Assembly: GCF_014207655.1 (NCBI RefSeq) | Contig: NZ_JACHHJ010000003.1 | Span: 415,776-479,775 of the forward strand | Length of the DNA: 64,000 bases | Reading direction: 5' to 3' | DNA from: Geomicrobium halophilum | GTDB lineage: Bacteria; Bacillota; Bacilli; Bacillales; Marinococcaceae | In this document: positions 18,999-27,320 of the stretch, piece by piece | Layout: each line of letters opens with the position of its first letter | Position numbering within the stretch: the first letter of the stretch is position 1 | Translations under genes and position numbers: made by a program | The notes under the pieces: model-generated | The model's input: only the letters and a program-made list of their open reading frames with translations | What the model was told of the DNA's origin: nothing | The model's database searches: none

Positions 18999-19188
18999 TA
19001 GCTTGGACAAATTTCATCTTAATACGATCAAATGTTCCTATATTATAGCATGAATAAAACAAAAAGCAAATAAAACCTCTTCTCTAAACTCTATCGAACA
19101 TAAACATTATTCTATAAATGCTAATGACAAAGATATACGGTGTATTTTGAGCAGAACTCCTGCAATTTTATCCCCGAATCCAAAAAAT

Positions 19189-19227
19189 AAAGGCATAAGC
19201 TTGGTGTTCACACCTGCTCATGCCTTT
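19189..19227 (-). terminator. Terminator of the ParM-like operon
   Basis: AAAGGCAT (19189-19196) pairs with ATGCCTTT (19220-19227), with additional pairing in the loop. On the minus strand TTTATTTTTT follows, just past the small partner gene. Confidence 0.85.
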
Positions 19228-19237
19228 TGCGATTCCC

Positions 19238-19579
19238 TTATCTTCTGTTAAAAATAGCTTTATCATCAATCCCAGAGAAAAGGTCATCATCTACTTCTTT
19301 CTCTTGGTCAGATGCTTGATTTGAAGAGGTCGATGGCTTTCCATGGCTAGGTGGTCGCTCAACTTTGCCACTTGTCTCCATAGCGTTCATGAATTGAATC
19401 AATTCCTTTGAGACTTCAATATCACGAACATCGACGTTACCAAATCTCTCCTGCATAATCTGCACTAAAAAGGATAGAGAATCTCTAATGTTGGATTGTG
19501 CATCTAGCCAATCGTTGATAGCTTCTGGATGCCTTTCGGTGCCAATTTTCCAAGTATACGTTACTCGCTGTTTACTCAT
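19238..19579 (-). CDS. Small partner protein of the ParM-like actin (ParR-like candidate)
   Basis: 113-residue protein with no family I can name from sequence alone. Residues 1-70 (MSKQRVTYTWKIGTERHPEAI start) look like a short strand followed by helices, compatible with a ribbon-helix-helix DNA-binding fold. Residues 71-113 are polar and acidic (Ser, Gln, Asp, Glu) and probably disordered, ending DDLFSGIDDKAIFNRR. It lies eight bases downstream of the actin-like gene, before a shared terminator. Gene order (parM then a small protein), its size and its tail match ParR adaptors of type II plasmid partition, which bind centromere repeats and cap the actin filament. The ParR role is inferred from context. 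Confidence 0.6.
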   Translation of the reverse strand: MSKQRVTYTWKIGTERHPEAINDWLDAQSNIRDSLSFLVQIMQERFGNVDVRDIEVSKELIQFMNAMETSGKVERPPSHGKPSTSSNQASDQEKEVDDDLFSGIDDKAIFNRR

Positions 19580-19587
19580 AATACCAC

Positions 19588-20727
19588 CTATTTATTATAG
19601 AGAAGTCTCTCATTTAAAACTTTTAAACCTTTCACATTCATGTTTACCGCATATTCGCTCGGGATCCAAATCACTTCAATCTTAGCTTCATTGGCATAGT
19701 CTAGAAGCTCTTCATACAAATCACCATAAAATTGTATGCTTCCTCCTCCATATACCATGATTTTATCAACTCTACCGGCTGTATTCATCGCCCTTTCCTG
19801 TATGTCTTCAAGGATGAGCTGAGCCTGTAGGTACCTTGCTTCATCCATGCACTCTACCGCTGTCTCATGTAAATTATTTGTCTCATCATTATAGATGGTC
19901 ATAAATTGCTGCCGGTTCAAGGAGAGGTGTCCCCCTGCAGCTTCTTTTAGAAGTTTGATTGCTTCTTGTGTAGCATGTCCAACGCCATGCCTGGTTCCAT
20001 CACAAAGATCAATCACGGCATTTTTTTCTTCAGTGTAGATGTATTCCGTCGTTCCATCCCCGATGTCCGCATGCAGGATATTTTGATTCGCCATATCCTT
20101 TGGCTTTGTATTGGGTTCGTATTGTTCGTAGTAATGTTTTAAAATGTCATCCTTAGCGGTTAGTAACGAATAAAGAGCTGGAACACCTTCAGTAGTTACA
20201 TTGACTTCCTGGAATCGAATCATAACGGTAACGAGTTGATCTCCTACATAAATAATGACGGTATGGGTACGCCCTTCCAACCTTCGTTGCAAATGTTCTG
20301 CTTTTTCATTCGTATGTTCAGAGGCAGGAATAGCCGTTGAGAGGTTGCCCTCTACCTCCAAAACCTGAGGTAATTCCTCATGCTGCTCATAATAGGTTTT
20401 TACTTCATCCCCGGCGATCATACCAAGACAAACGATAATTGGGATATCATGCTTGTACTTATTTCCAAGTTTAATATTGATATTTTCTACCATGTCGTTA
20501 ATTTTACTTGCACGATTTCCAACAAAATATGCACCGTTTCTTTTAATTGCATCACTTGTCACATGAATCAATAGCTCATCTTCTATGCGGGCAATGCTTT
20601 CCAAAAGATCGGTTTCCGCTGTTTCAGGAATTCGATTCACCCTTTTAACAAGGGATGGTTGCTTTAAGAAACGATCCCCTATGTACATTTTCGTTTCAGA
20701 ATTTCCAATATCTGCTGCCATTAGCAT
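19588..20727 (-). CDS. ParM/StbA-family actin-like ATPase
   Basis: 379-residue protein with the actin/Hsp70 nucleotide fold. Phosphate-1 loop ADIGNSETK at residues 5-13, phosphate-2 loop ADIGDGTTEYI at 220-230, and adenosine loop MVYGGGSIQFYGDL at 324-337. It falls with the ParM/StbA/Alp7A plasmid-segregation actins rather than MreB or FtsA. Such proteins polymerise with ATP and push or pull DNA bound by a ParR adaptor. GGGAGAG stands eight bases before ATG 20727 (ATG 20721 is an alternative). It is preceded by a 200-base leader with iterated repeats. In this chromosome it sits between the ychF and rpsF units, which adjoin in B. subtilis, so it looks like an insertion of plasmid-type genes near oriC. 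Confidence 0.85.
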   Translation of the reverse strand: MLMAADIGNSETKMYIGDRFLKQPSLVKRVNRIPETAETDLLESIARIEDELLIHVTSDAIKRNGAYFVGNRASKINDMVENINIKLGNKYKHDIPIIVCLGMIAGDEVKTYYEQHEELPQVLEVEGNLSTAIPASEHTNEKAEHLQRRLEGRTHTVIIYVGDQLVTVMIRFQEVNVTTEGVPALYSLLTAKDDILKHYYEQYEPNTKPKDMANQNILHADIGDGTTEYIYTEEKNAVIDLCDGTRHGVGHATQEAIKLLKEAAGGHLSLNRQQFMTIYNDETNNLHETAVECMDEARYLQAQLILEDIQERAMNTAGRVDKIMVYGGGSIQFYGDLYEELLDYANEAKIEVIWIPSEYAVNMNVKGLKVLNERLLYNK

Positions 20728-20766
20728 GCCAAAATCTCTCCCATCTCATATTGTTTTTTGCACTCT

Positions 20767-20907
20767 TTAAGATTCTTTAAGAATTCTTATTACATCATCC
20801 AAAGATCCAATGAGCCATGCCGAGCATTCATTTCCCGGGAAATCTCACACATTAACGCAACAAGAATTCTAAGTGGAATCTTAATACCTGCTTTATGAAT
20901 CTTTTAG
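20767..20907. repeat. Iterated GAATYTTA-type motifs in the ParM-operon leader (candidate centromere/operator)
   Basis: Variants of AAGAATTCTTA / GAATCTTA occur at 20767-20789 (two abutting copies, one inverted), 20862-20884 (two copies) and 20897-20907. They lie between the promoter and the actin start, the position of parC-like sites in ParM systems. The remaining DNA of 20728-21051 holds the promoter, a Noc site and the ychF terminator. Confidence 0.5.
20830..20843. promoter_or_regulatory. Noc-binding site (NBS), perfect palindrome
   Basis: ATTTCCCGGGAAAT, identical to the B. subtilis Noc consensus. It lies inside the leader of the ParM-like operon. Noc is encoded at 27314-28186. Confidence 0.85.
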
Positions 20908-20935
20908 ACATCCTTACAAACTATCTTTATCATTA

Positions 20936-20964
20936 ATTATACTATGGAAAAAGGATTGAAGCAA
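20936..20964 (-). promoter_or_regulatory. Sigma-A promoter of the ParM-like operon
   Basis: On the minus strand TTGCTT (20959-20964), 17 bases, TATAAT (20936-20941). It predicts a leader of about 200 bases containing the repeats and the Noc site. Confidence 0.8.
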
Positions 20965-21026
20965 AACTTTGTCAAAGATTGATAGAAATCTGTAAATCCT
21001 AGTTAGATATGGAAGCCCTATATCCT

Positions 21027-21052
21027 AAAAAAAGAGCGGTATCCTCCGCTCT
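21027..21052 (-). terminator. Terminator of ychF
   Basis: AGAGCGG (21033-21039) pairs with CCGCTCT (21046-21052). TTTTTTT follows on the minus strand. The stem begins at the last base of the ychF stop codon. Confidence 0.9.
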
Positions 21053-22152
21053 TACACATTAAATCTAAAATAGATAACATCTCCATCCTGAACGACGTAT
21101 TCTTTGCCCTCCAGGCGAACCTTACCTGCTTCTTTAGCTTTTGGCATTGAACCGTAAGACGCTAAGTCATCATAAGCAACAACTTCGGCACGGATAAAAC
21201 CACGTTCAAAATCAGTGTGAATCACACCAGCCGCTTGCGGAGCTTTTGTACCCTTGCGAATCGTCCAAGCACGTACCTCCTGCTCACCGGCAGTAAAATA
21301 CGTGTTTAGCCCTAGCAGCTCATATGCTGCTCGAATTAAACGATCAAGCCCAGCCTCAGCTAAGCCTAGATCCTCCAGAAAAGACTCACGATCCTCTCCA
21401 TCAAGTTCAGCGATTTCTGACTCGATATTAGCACAGATCGTAATCACTTCTGCTCCTTCAGAAGCAGCTACTTCTCGTACACGTTGCACATACTCATTGT
21501 CTTCCTCATGGAGAAGATCTTCTTCGCTTACGTTAGCCACGTATAAAATAGGCTTCATAGTTAACAGTTGGAAGCCTTTCGCGATTTTGTGCTCATCTTC
21601 ATCAAGTGTAACGCTACGCGCGGGCTTCTCAGCTTCCAATGCCTTCACTAATTTTTCCAAAACAGCATGTTCGGCAAGCGCATCTTTATCCTTTGATTTC
21701 GCCTGTTTTTCCACCTTTTCCATCCGTTTCGTGACCGTTTCAAGATCAGCCAGAATGAGCTCCAGATTAATCACTTCAATATCTCGAACTGGATCAACGC
21801 TTCCGGACACGTGAGTAATGTCTCCTCCTTCAAAACAGCGGACGACATGGGAAATCGCATCCACTTCACGTATATGGGAAAGAAATTTATTCCCTAGCCC
21901 TTCGCCATGACTGGCTCCTTCAACAATCCCCGCGATATCAGTGAATTCAAAAGCGGTTGGGGTTGTTTTTTTGGGATTGACAAGTTCTGTTAAGACTTGT
22001 AAACGTTCATCAGGCACTTCAACGATCCCTACATTCGGGTCAATCGTAGCAAAGGGATAATTGGCAGCTTCAGCGCCTGCTTGTGTAATAGCATTAAATA
22101 ACGTGGACTTGCCAACATTGGGCAACCCCACGATGCCTGTCGTTAAAGCCAT
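21052..22152 (-). CDS. ychF: Ribosome-associated GTPase/ATPase YchF (YyaF)
   Basis: 366-residue Obg-family P-loop protein that prefers ATP and acts with ribosomes in translation and stress control. G1 motif [15 protein letters not shown], switch region [11 protein letters not shown]3-like [10 protein letters not shown], the modified G4 NVSEEDL in place of NKxD (as in ATP-preferring members), and a C-terminal TGS domain ending [12 protein letters not shown] 22152 has AAGGAAGTG upstream and matches homologues (MALTTGIVG); a GTG three codons earlier is open but unlikely. Confidence 0.96.
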   Translation of the reverse strand: MALTTGIVGLPNVGKSTLFNAITQAGAEAANYPFATIDPNVGIVEVPDERLQVLTELVNPKKTTPTAFEFTDIAGIVEGASHGEGLGNKFLSHIREVDAISHVVRCFEGGDITHVSGSVDPVRDIEVINLELILADLETVTKRMEKVEKQAKSKDKDALAEHAVLEKLVKALEAEKPARSVTLDEDEHKIAKGFQLLTMKPILYVANVSEEDLLHEEDNEYVQRVREVAASEGAEVITICANIESEIAELDGEDRESFLEDLGLAEAGLDRLIRAAYELLGLNTYFTAGEQEVRAWTIRKGTKAPQAAGVIHTDFERGFIRAEVVAYDDLASYGSMPKAKEAGKVRLEGKEYVVQDGDVIYFRFNV

Positions 22153-22165
22153 CGTATTCACTTCC

Positions 22166-22363
22166 TTACTCTGAATCAGTTTCCAGCACTTTTTTCAATT
22201 TACGGGTAAACGTCCTGCGCGGAATCAAGACACTATGCCCACAACCTTGACATTTAATGCGAATATCCATCCCCATCCGAATAATCTTCCATCGGTTGTT
22301 CCCGCAAGGGTGGGGTTTTTTCATTTCCACAATATCGTTCAGTTGGAATGACTTGTCCGACAA
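22166..22363 (-). CDS. DUF951 protein (YyzM-type)
   Basis: 65-residue conserved protein found next to ychF in Bacillaceae. It has [21 protein letters not shown] followed by [13 protein letters not shown]. The CxxC and upstream Cys suggest metal binding. The family has been described as nucleic-acid-binding-like, but its function is unknown. Its stop is 13 bases before the ychF start. Confidence 0.88.
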   Translation of the reverse strand: MSDKSFQLNDIVEMKKPHPCGNNRWKIIRMGMDIRIKCQGCGHSVLIPRRTFTRKLKKVLETDSE

Positions 22364-22456
22364 CGTTCCCGCTCCTTTCTATACGTACATAATTCTTTTT
22401 ATCAATGAGAAGAAGCCTTCATAGCAGAAGGCATGGTGTATTATATCATATTAAAT

Positions 22457-22487
22457 AAAGAAAAGGGAGAACTTAGCCCTTCTCTCT
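22457..22487 (-). terminator. Terminator of the YkvI-type gene
   Basis: Eleven-pair stem (AAAGAAAAGGG with CCCTTCTCTTT, one G-T pair) immediately after the stop of the gene at 22493. Confidence 0.65.
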
Positions 22488-22492
22488 TTCTC

Positions 22493-23515
22493 TTATTTTT
22501 GCTGCAAATTGTCGGATATAAACGGATAAAGGAGAACCGCTCCGAGTAAATAAAGGTTGACGACTCCATAAATCGGGTAAAGGAAGGAAACTAGTGTTGA
22601 AAAGCCGAATATCGTCATCGGCAGCAATGGAAGGATAACTAATATGGTAAGGAGCCATCCAGGCCCATTGATCAGTCGGCGGAAACGGCTAATTAACCCA
22701 AGAATATTTGCTGCTGCTGTAGTAAATATTGCAGTAAATAAAAGGATCGTCATGGCAAAAATGAGAATCGTTGGATAAGAACTAAGGATAGAAAACAAAG
22801 GAATTTCATAAAGTAAAATATCATCCGCAACGACGAGCAAGGACTGATTGTACAAATAAGAAACACTCCCAAGTAAAAGCCCGCTGCCAACCGTCGCAAT
22901 CCAAATTTCAGCTTCATGTTGAATTTTATTCCCAATGACCGAAAGCACAGCAACAATAGGAAGTAAGTTTAATGCCGTAAACGTTAAGGCTGAAGGCCAG
23001 TTTGTTTGTGCTCCCCATTCAAAAACGAATCCTCCCTCACTCGACATTTGAAAAAGAATCAAAATCGCAATGAGGGATATGATCAATGTCGGAGTAAGAA
23101 TATTATTTGCGGATGTTAGTCCATCCAGATCCCATATAAACAAGACAATGAGTAAAAGACACATCATCGATACACCCATCCAATAAGGAAGCTCAAACGT
23201 CTCTAATGTCGCCCCTCCACCGGAAATCATAATACCAGTTGTCGTCAGCAGGTATAAAATGATGAGCGTATCGTAAAATTTTGAAAGACGTGTCCCTAAT
23301 AACCTCTGCAAAACGCTCACATAATTTTCTGCTCTTAGATCAATACTAATCTTCAAGATAATTGTTGAACTGAGCGTGAAAAGAATGCTGAATAATATTA
23401 TAGCGGCAACACTGTCTGCACCAAAGAATTGCCATATTTCCCGCCCAGAAGCATAACCGGCACCGATCATCGTACCTGTAAGTAAAAACATCCATTTTAA
23501 ACCACGTCCGACCAT
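22493..23515 (-). CDS. YkvI-family membrane transporter-like protein
   Basis: 340-residue membrane protein with about ten hydrophobic segments. Its opening GTMIGAGYASGREIWQFFG resembles the first helix of LeuT-fold (APC/NSS-type) carriers, and it falls with the YkvI family, which has no established substrate. ATG 23515 is chosen with AAGGGAGAG six bases upstream; the frame stays open seven codons further. It is a single gene with its own terminator, divergent from yyaC. Confidence 0.8.
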   Translation of the reverse strand: MVGRGLKWMFLLTGTMIGAGYASGREIWQFFGADSVAAIILFSILFTLSSTIILKISIDLRAENYVSVLQRLLGTRLSKFYDTLIILYLLTTTGIMISGGGATLETFELPYWMGVSMMCLLLIVLFIWDLDGLTSANNILTPTLIISLIAILILFQMSSEGGFVFEWGAQTNWPSALTFTALNLLPIVAVLSVIGNKIQHEAEIWIATVGSGLLLGSVSYLYNQSLLVVADDILLYEIPLFSILSSYPTILIFAMTILLFTAIFTTAAANILGLISRFRRLINGPGWLLTILVILPLLPMTIFGFSTLVSFLYPIYGVVNLYLLGAVLLYPFISDNLQQK

Positions 23516-23640
23516 CGACGTCTCTCCCTTGTCCATTTAATAAAGAAAAATGGTTTACCATTCTTTAGCTGTTGAACCATACGTATAGAACAGCAAACTT
23601 TCCCTTATACTGGGACTAGTATGATAAAGGAGAGAAAGGT

Positions 23641-24294
23641 ATGTTTAATCCAAAATCTTTTTTTAAGGATCAGAATTTTCAATACCAATGTCATGTAGAT
23701 GATGAAATGATGATCAAACCCCTTGCCGAGCAATTTTTTCAAAGGCTAAGATTTTTACCTTCAAACAAAGAAATTGTTTTGATTTGTATCGGAACCGATC
23801 GATCCACCGGGGATTCATTTGGCCCCTTGACAGGTACGATGGTAGATGAAAATAGTCCGAATAGACTCATCGTTTATGGTACGCTTTCAAAACCTGTCCA
23901 TGCCTTAAATTTGAACGAAACACTACATCAGATTAACGCAAGTCATCACCAACCGTTCATCGTGGCGATGGATGCGAGTATGGGTAAACCTCAAAATATA
24001 GGGCGGATTACATTCGCTTCCGGACCGGTTCGCCCTGGAAGCGCGGTGAAGAAATCACTTCCCGACACGGGTGATATGCACATAACAGGAACCGTAAATG
24101 TAGGCGGAATGATGGAATTTTTCGTGCTGCAAAATACACGGCTGCACCTCGTCATGAGAATGGCGGAGAGAACAGCAGAAGCTTTATTACAGGCAGATCG
24201 ATGGCTTCGGAAACCACCACAGGCCATGGCCTCGCGCCGACGCCCCATGACTCAGCCGGCTGCTCGGGAAATGTCCGCTCCATCTAAAGAATAG
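23641..24294 (+). CDS. yyaC: Sporulation protein YyaC (DUF1256, GPR-like fold)
   Basis: 217-residue member of the YyaC family, related to the germination protease GPR. Signatures are LICIGTDRSTGDSFGPLTG, YGTLSKPVHALNL, VAMDASMG and the GxVNVGGMMEF region. Expression in sporulating cells is known for B. subtilis; the catalytic role is not proven. The C-terminal 25 residues are basic and low in complexity, unlike the core. It is alone on the plus strand within minus-strand genes, as at this position in B. subtilis. Confidence 0.9.
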   Translation: MFNPKSFFKDQNFQYQCHVDDEMMIKPLAEQFFQRLRFLPSNKEIVLICIGTDRSTGDSFGPLTGTMVDENSPNRLIVYGTLSKPVHALNLNETLHQINASHHQPFIVAMDASMGKPQNIGRITFASGPVRPGSAVKKSLPDTGDMHITGTVNVGGMMEFFVLQNTRLHLVMRMAERTAEALLQADRWLRKPPQAMASRRRPMTQPAAREMSAPSKE

Positions 24295-24316
24295 GGGGTG
24301 GGCATTTCAGTTGGGA

Positions 24317-25021
24317 TCATAATAGATACATGCCACCAGTAATAACAAATACGACTAGTATCGCCGGCAATAAATTTGCAACTTTAATATCGACAATTCC
24401 CAGAAGGCGTAGCCCGATTGCTACAATCATAATTCCACCAGCAGCAGTCATCTCCGTGATGAACATTTCTAACAACGGATCGGGAACCACACGGTTTATT
24501 TGACCAGCTAACAGTGCAATGGTTCCTTGATAGAGAACAACTGGTACCACTGAAAACATGACACCGATCCCAAGCATTGATGTAAAAAAGATCGCTGAAA
24601 AACCATCAAGCATGGCTTTTGTGTACAGTAAATGGTGATCGAGCCTGAGTCCACTCTCCAAGGCTCCTAAAATTGCCATGGCGCCAACAACAAAAACAAG
24701 GGAAGACGTGACGAAGCCCTTTGCAAACATTCCTTCGCTTTCCGACTTGCCAACCCTATTTTCGAGCCATGTCCCAAATGCATTCAAACGATCCTCAATT
24801 CGCCACCATTCCCCAAGAACACCACCGATCACCAGACTAGATATGGTGATCAAAAATTGATCGCTTTCTAGCCCCATATTAATGCCTAAAAGAATGATCG
24901 AAAGGCCGATCGCTTGCATTACAATTGTTTTCATCCGCTGAGGAATTCTTTTCAAAAACATACCTAATGAAGCCCCGAGGATAATGGCAAGGCCGTTAAC
25001 CAAAGTACCCACTAGTACCAT
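24317..25021 (-). CDS. DUF554 membrane protein (YdfK/YqgA-like)
   Basis: 234-residue integral membrane protein with six or seven hydrophobic segments and the DUF554 opening GTLVNGLAIILGASLGMFLKR. Function unknown; some relatives are annotated as possible transporters. It is convergent with yyaC (22-base gap) and lies downstream of parB, but a 90-base gap separates it from that operon. Confidence 0.85.
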   Translation of the reverse strand: MVLVGTLVNGLAIILGASLGMFLKRIPQRMKTIVMQAIGLSIILLGINMGLESDQFLITISSLVIGGVLGEWWRIEDRLNAFGTWLENRVGKSESEGMFAKGFVTSSLVFVVGAMAILGALESGLRLDHHLLYTKAMLDGFSAIFFTSMLGIGVMFSVVPVVLYQGTIALLAGQINRVVPDPLLEMFITEMTAAGGIMIVAIGLRLLGIVDIKVANLLPAILVVFVITGGMYLL

Positions 25022-25113
25022 TCTTACTATCTCCTGTCTGTCTAATAGTGCTCAACTTTTCCCCGACAATTTTACCTTCTAATCAAAAAAGAACCATCTA
25101 TGTTCGCGATGGC

Positions 25114-25971
25114 CTAATTTGACTCCTGATCAAGCAGCTCCATGATTCTTTCCAGATCTTCATCCGATAAAAATTCAATTTCAATTTTACCTTTCTTTTT
25201 CCCCTTTTTAATATTAACGGATGTTCCAAAGTAGGTCTGTAACGAATGTTCTTGCTGTCGAATGTACGCTGATGAAGGTTGTTTCTCTTTCTTTTTCCGT
25301 TTTTCGACGAGTCCACGGTCATTCAGACGTTGCACCAGCTCCTCGGTTTGCCTAACATTCAATTGTTGTTCCTTCACCGCCGTAACCGCAGTGGGCATTT
25401 GTTCGTCATGCTTCAGACTGAGCAAAGCGCGGCCGTGCCCCATTGATAATTCCTGATCACCGATCTCCTTTTGAATCGTCTCCGGCAGATGCAGCAAACG
25501 CAAATGATTGGCAATATGGGGGCGGCTTTTGCCTAGTTGTTTTGCCAACTGTTCTTGCGTAATATCAAAATGCTCCAGCAATTTCGCATACGCTCGTGAC
25601 TCCTCAAGAGGATTAAGATCTTCCCGTTGTAAGTTTTCAATTAACGCAATTTCCATCATACGTTCGTCAGTCAATTCCTTTACAATTGCCGGGACAACCT
25701 CAAGACCACAATCCTGAGCTGCTCTAAAGCGTCTTTCTCCCGCGACGATCTCATAGCCTTTAATACTTTTTCGTACGATTAAAGGCTGCAAAATGCCATT
25801 ACGCTCTATCGATTCACGAAGATCAGCAATTGCCTGCTCATTAAAAACCTTCCTTGGCTGATAAGGATTGGCACGCAAATCCTTTACTGGGACATTTTGA
25901 ATGGCTTCTTCGTTTTTCTCCCCTTCCCTTGGGAAAAAAGCATTCAATCCTCTTCCTAATCCTTTAGGCAC
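25114..25971 (-). CDS. parB: Chromosome-partitioning protein ParB (Spo0J)
   Basis: 285-residue CTP-dependent clamp that loads at parS and recruits SMC. N-terminal PKGLGRGLNAFF (contacts Soj), CTPase motifs NPYQPRK and AGERRFRA with ENLQRE, helix-turn-helix TQEQLAKQLGKSRPHIANHLRLL (about residues 140-162), and a C-terminal dimer domain. The start is GTG 25971, six bases after AGGAAGTGG and matching family N-termini; it overlaps the soj stop. The first ATG (25992) would add seven residues. Confidence 0.95.
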   Translation of the reverse strand: MPKGLGRGLNAFFPREGEKNEEAIQNVPVKDLRANPYQPRKVFNEQAIADLRESIERNGILQPLIVRKSIKGYEIVAGERRFRAAQDCGLEVVPAIVKELTDERMMEIALIENLQREDLNPLEESRAYAKLLEHFDITQEQLAKQLGKSRPHIANHLRLLHLPETIQKEIGDQELSMGHGRALLSLKHDEQMPTAVTAVKEQQLNVRQTEELVQRLNDRGLVEKRKKKEKQPSSAYIRQQEHSLQTYFGTSVNIKKGKKKGKIEIEFLSDEDLERIMELLDQESN

Positions 25972-26725
25972 CTGCAACCACTTCCTTTGCAAGTTCTAGA
26001 TATACATTTGCTCCCCGTGATTTTGGGTCATATAGAACGATCGGCTTCCCATGACTTGGTGCTTCCCCAAGTCGAACGTTTCTTGGAACGACCGTTTGAA
26101 ACACTTTATCTCTAAAATATTTCTTCACTTCATCAATGACCTGTACACCCAAATTTGTACGTGCATCAAGCATTGTTAGTAGTACTCCTTCAATTTTTAG
26201 ATTCGTATTTAGATGCTTTTGCACGAGTCGAATCGTATTTAATAACTGGCTAAGTCCTTCAAGTGCATAATATTCACATTGTACTGGAATGAGCACTTCT
26301 TGTGCTGCAGTCAAGGCATTAATCGTCAATAGACCTAGGGAGGGCGGACAATCAATAATAATGTAATCATACTCATCCTCGACTTCACTCAACCCTTTTT
26401 TCAATCGTATTTCCCTTGATATTGTCGGAACAAGTTCAATTTCAGCACCAGATAATTGTATGGTTGCTGGCAGGACAAACAGATTTTCAACGGTCGAAGG
26501 ATAAATAAGATTCGGAGTATCCACGTCTTCAACGAGTAAATTATAAACACAGGCATCGACATCCCCTTTCTCAATGCCTGTTCCACTCGTGGCATTCCCT
26601 TGTGGATCAATATCAACGAGCAATACCCGGTGACCAATATATGCCAGACACGCACTTAAATTTACGGCGCTAGTTGTTTTTCCGACGCCGCCTTTTTGAT
26701 TTGCAATGGCCATGACTTTCGCCAA
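25964..26725 (-). CDS. soj: Chromosome-partitioning ATPase Soj (ParA)
   Basis: 253-residue ParA ATPase that works with ParB on origin segregation and also controls DnaA. Deviant Walker A QKGGVGKTTSAVN at about residues 9-21, Walker A' DIDPQGNAT, Walker B IIDCPPSLG. TTG 26725 is chosen because it gives MAKVMAIANQKGG, as in homologues, and the usual 253-residue length. The frame remains open to ATG 26785, which would add 20 residues without family support. It overlaps parB by 8 bases. Confidence 0.95.
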   Translation of the reverse strand: MAKVMAIANQKGGVGKTTSAVNLSACLAYIGHRVLLVDIDPQGNATSGTGIEKGDVDACVYNLLVEDVDTPNLIYPSTVENLFVLPATIQLSGAEIELVPTISREIRLKKGLSEVEDEYDYIIIDCPPSLGLLTINALTAAQEVLIPVQCEYYALEGLSQLLNTIRLVQKHLNTNLKIEGVLLTMLDARTNLGVQVIDEVKKYFRDKVFQTVVPRNVRLGEAPSHGKPIVLYDPKSRGANVYLELAKEVVAGA

Positions 26726-26822
26726 AATGCCCACAACCTTTCCTTCGCGGTTGCTATATACCTGTACCATTTCCGCGGAACTCATTCATGACATTATGTA
26801 ACTTCTATTCTAGCATGTTTCG

Positions 26823-27124
26823 TATAAGAGCGTATTCAAAAAAGAGGCCTAAAACACCTGACGCTTCGCGGGCCCCACTGAGGATGAAAAGCAAAAAGCC
26901 GATGAGGTCGAGAAGACGTACTTCGGGCATCCTGCTTGCACCATGAAAACATTCACTTCTCACCAAGAAAAAGCGAGTTACTTTTCCAAGGAACGGATCA
27001 TAAGCTGGGATCCTCGCAAACGATTCCTCGCACGAAGAAAAAATGGTTCTTTTCGAGGTTATAAGCAGTACGATAAAGAGATACGACGGCCATTTTTCCC
27101 AGGCTTTTTGAACATCCTCTATAA
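26823..27124. repeat. Interspersed MITE-like element, copy 2 (inverted)
   Basis: About 290 bp, reversed relative to copy 1: GAGCGTATTCAAAAAA on the left and CTTTTTGAACATCCTC on the right, flanked on both sides by TATAA. Open frames inside are short and overlapping with no recognisable product. It lies between soj and the small ORF at 27151. Confidence 0.75.
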
Positions 27125-27150
27125 GCAAATGTTAAAAAGGGAGATAAAAA

Positions 27151-27291
27151 GTGTCGAACCCCATCGAACGTGATATTGCTATACCGCTCAAAGATAAGAG
27201 GCTAGAGATATCAATTAGAGAAGAACATGACTTAGCTGACGTTCTCTGGCACATGATTTTCCAGGAATTTATCATGCTATATGTAAATTAA
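27151..27291 (+). CDS. Small 46-residue ORF, unknown
   Basis: GTG-initiated frame with GGGAG seven bases upstream, encoding MSNPIERDIAIPLKDK through EEHDLADVLWHMIFQEF and ending LYVN. It is charged and amphipathic with no signal peptide and no family I recognise. It is convergent with noc, and its stop codon lies in the noc terminator stem. The ribosome site and start are shared with a degenerate copy of the same segment upstream of noc (28270-28299), where the frame is not open. It may be a real small gene or a relic. Confidence 0.35.
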   Translation: MSNPIERDIAIPLKDKRLEISIREEHDLADVLWHMIFQEFIMLYVN

Positions 27292-27320
27292 TCTACCATC
27301 CCATCATGATAGATTAATTT
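27285..27320 (-). terminator. Terminator of noc
   Basis: AAATTAATCTA (27285-27295) pairs with TAGATTAATTT (27310-27320). It overlaps the noc stop and probably works in both directions. Confidence 0.65.

Noticed and set aside
26805..27173. Open frames of 107 and 76 codons in the soj-noc gap
   Set aside because: Both lie within or across the interspersed element, lack ribosome sites and resemble nothing known.
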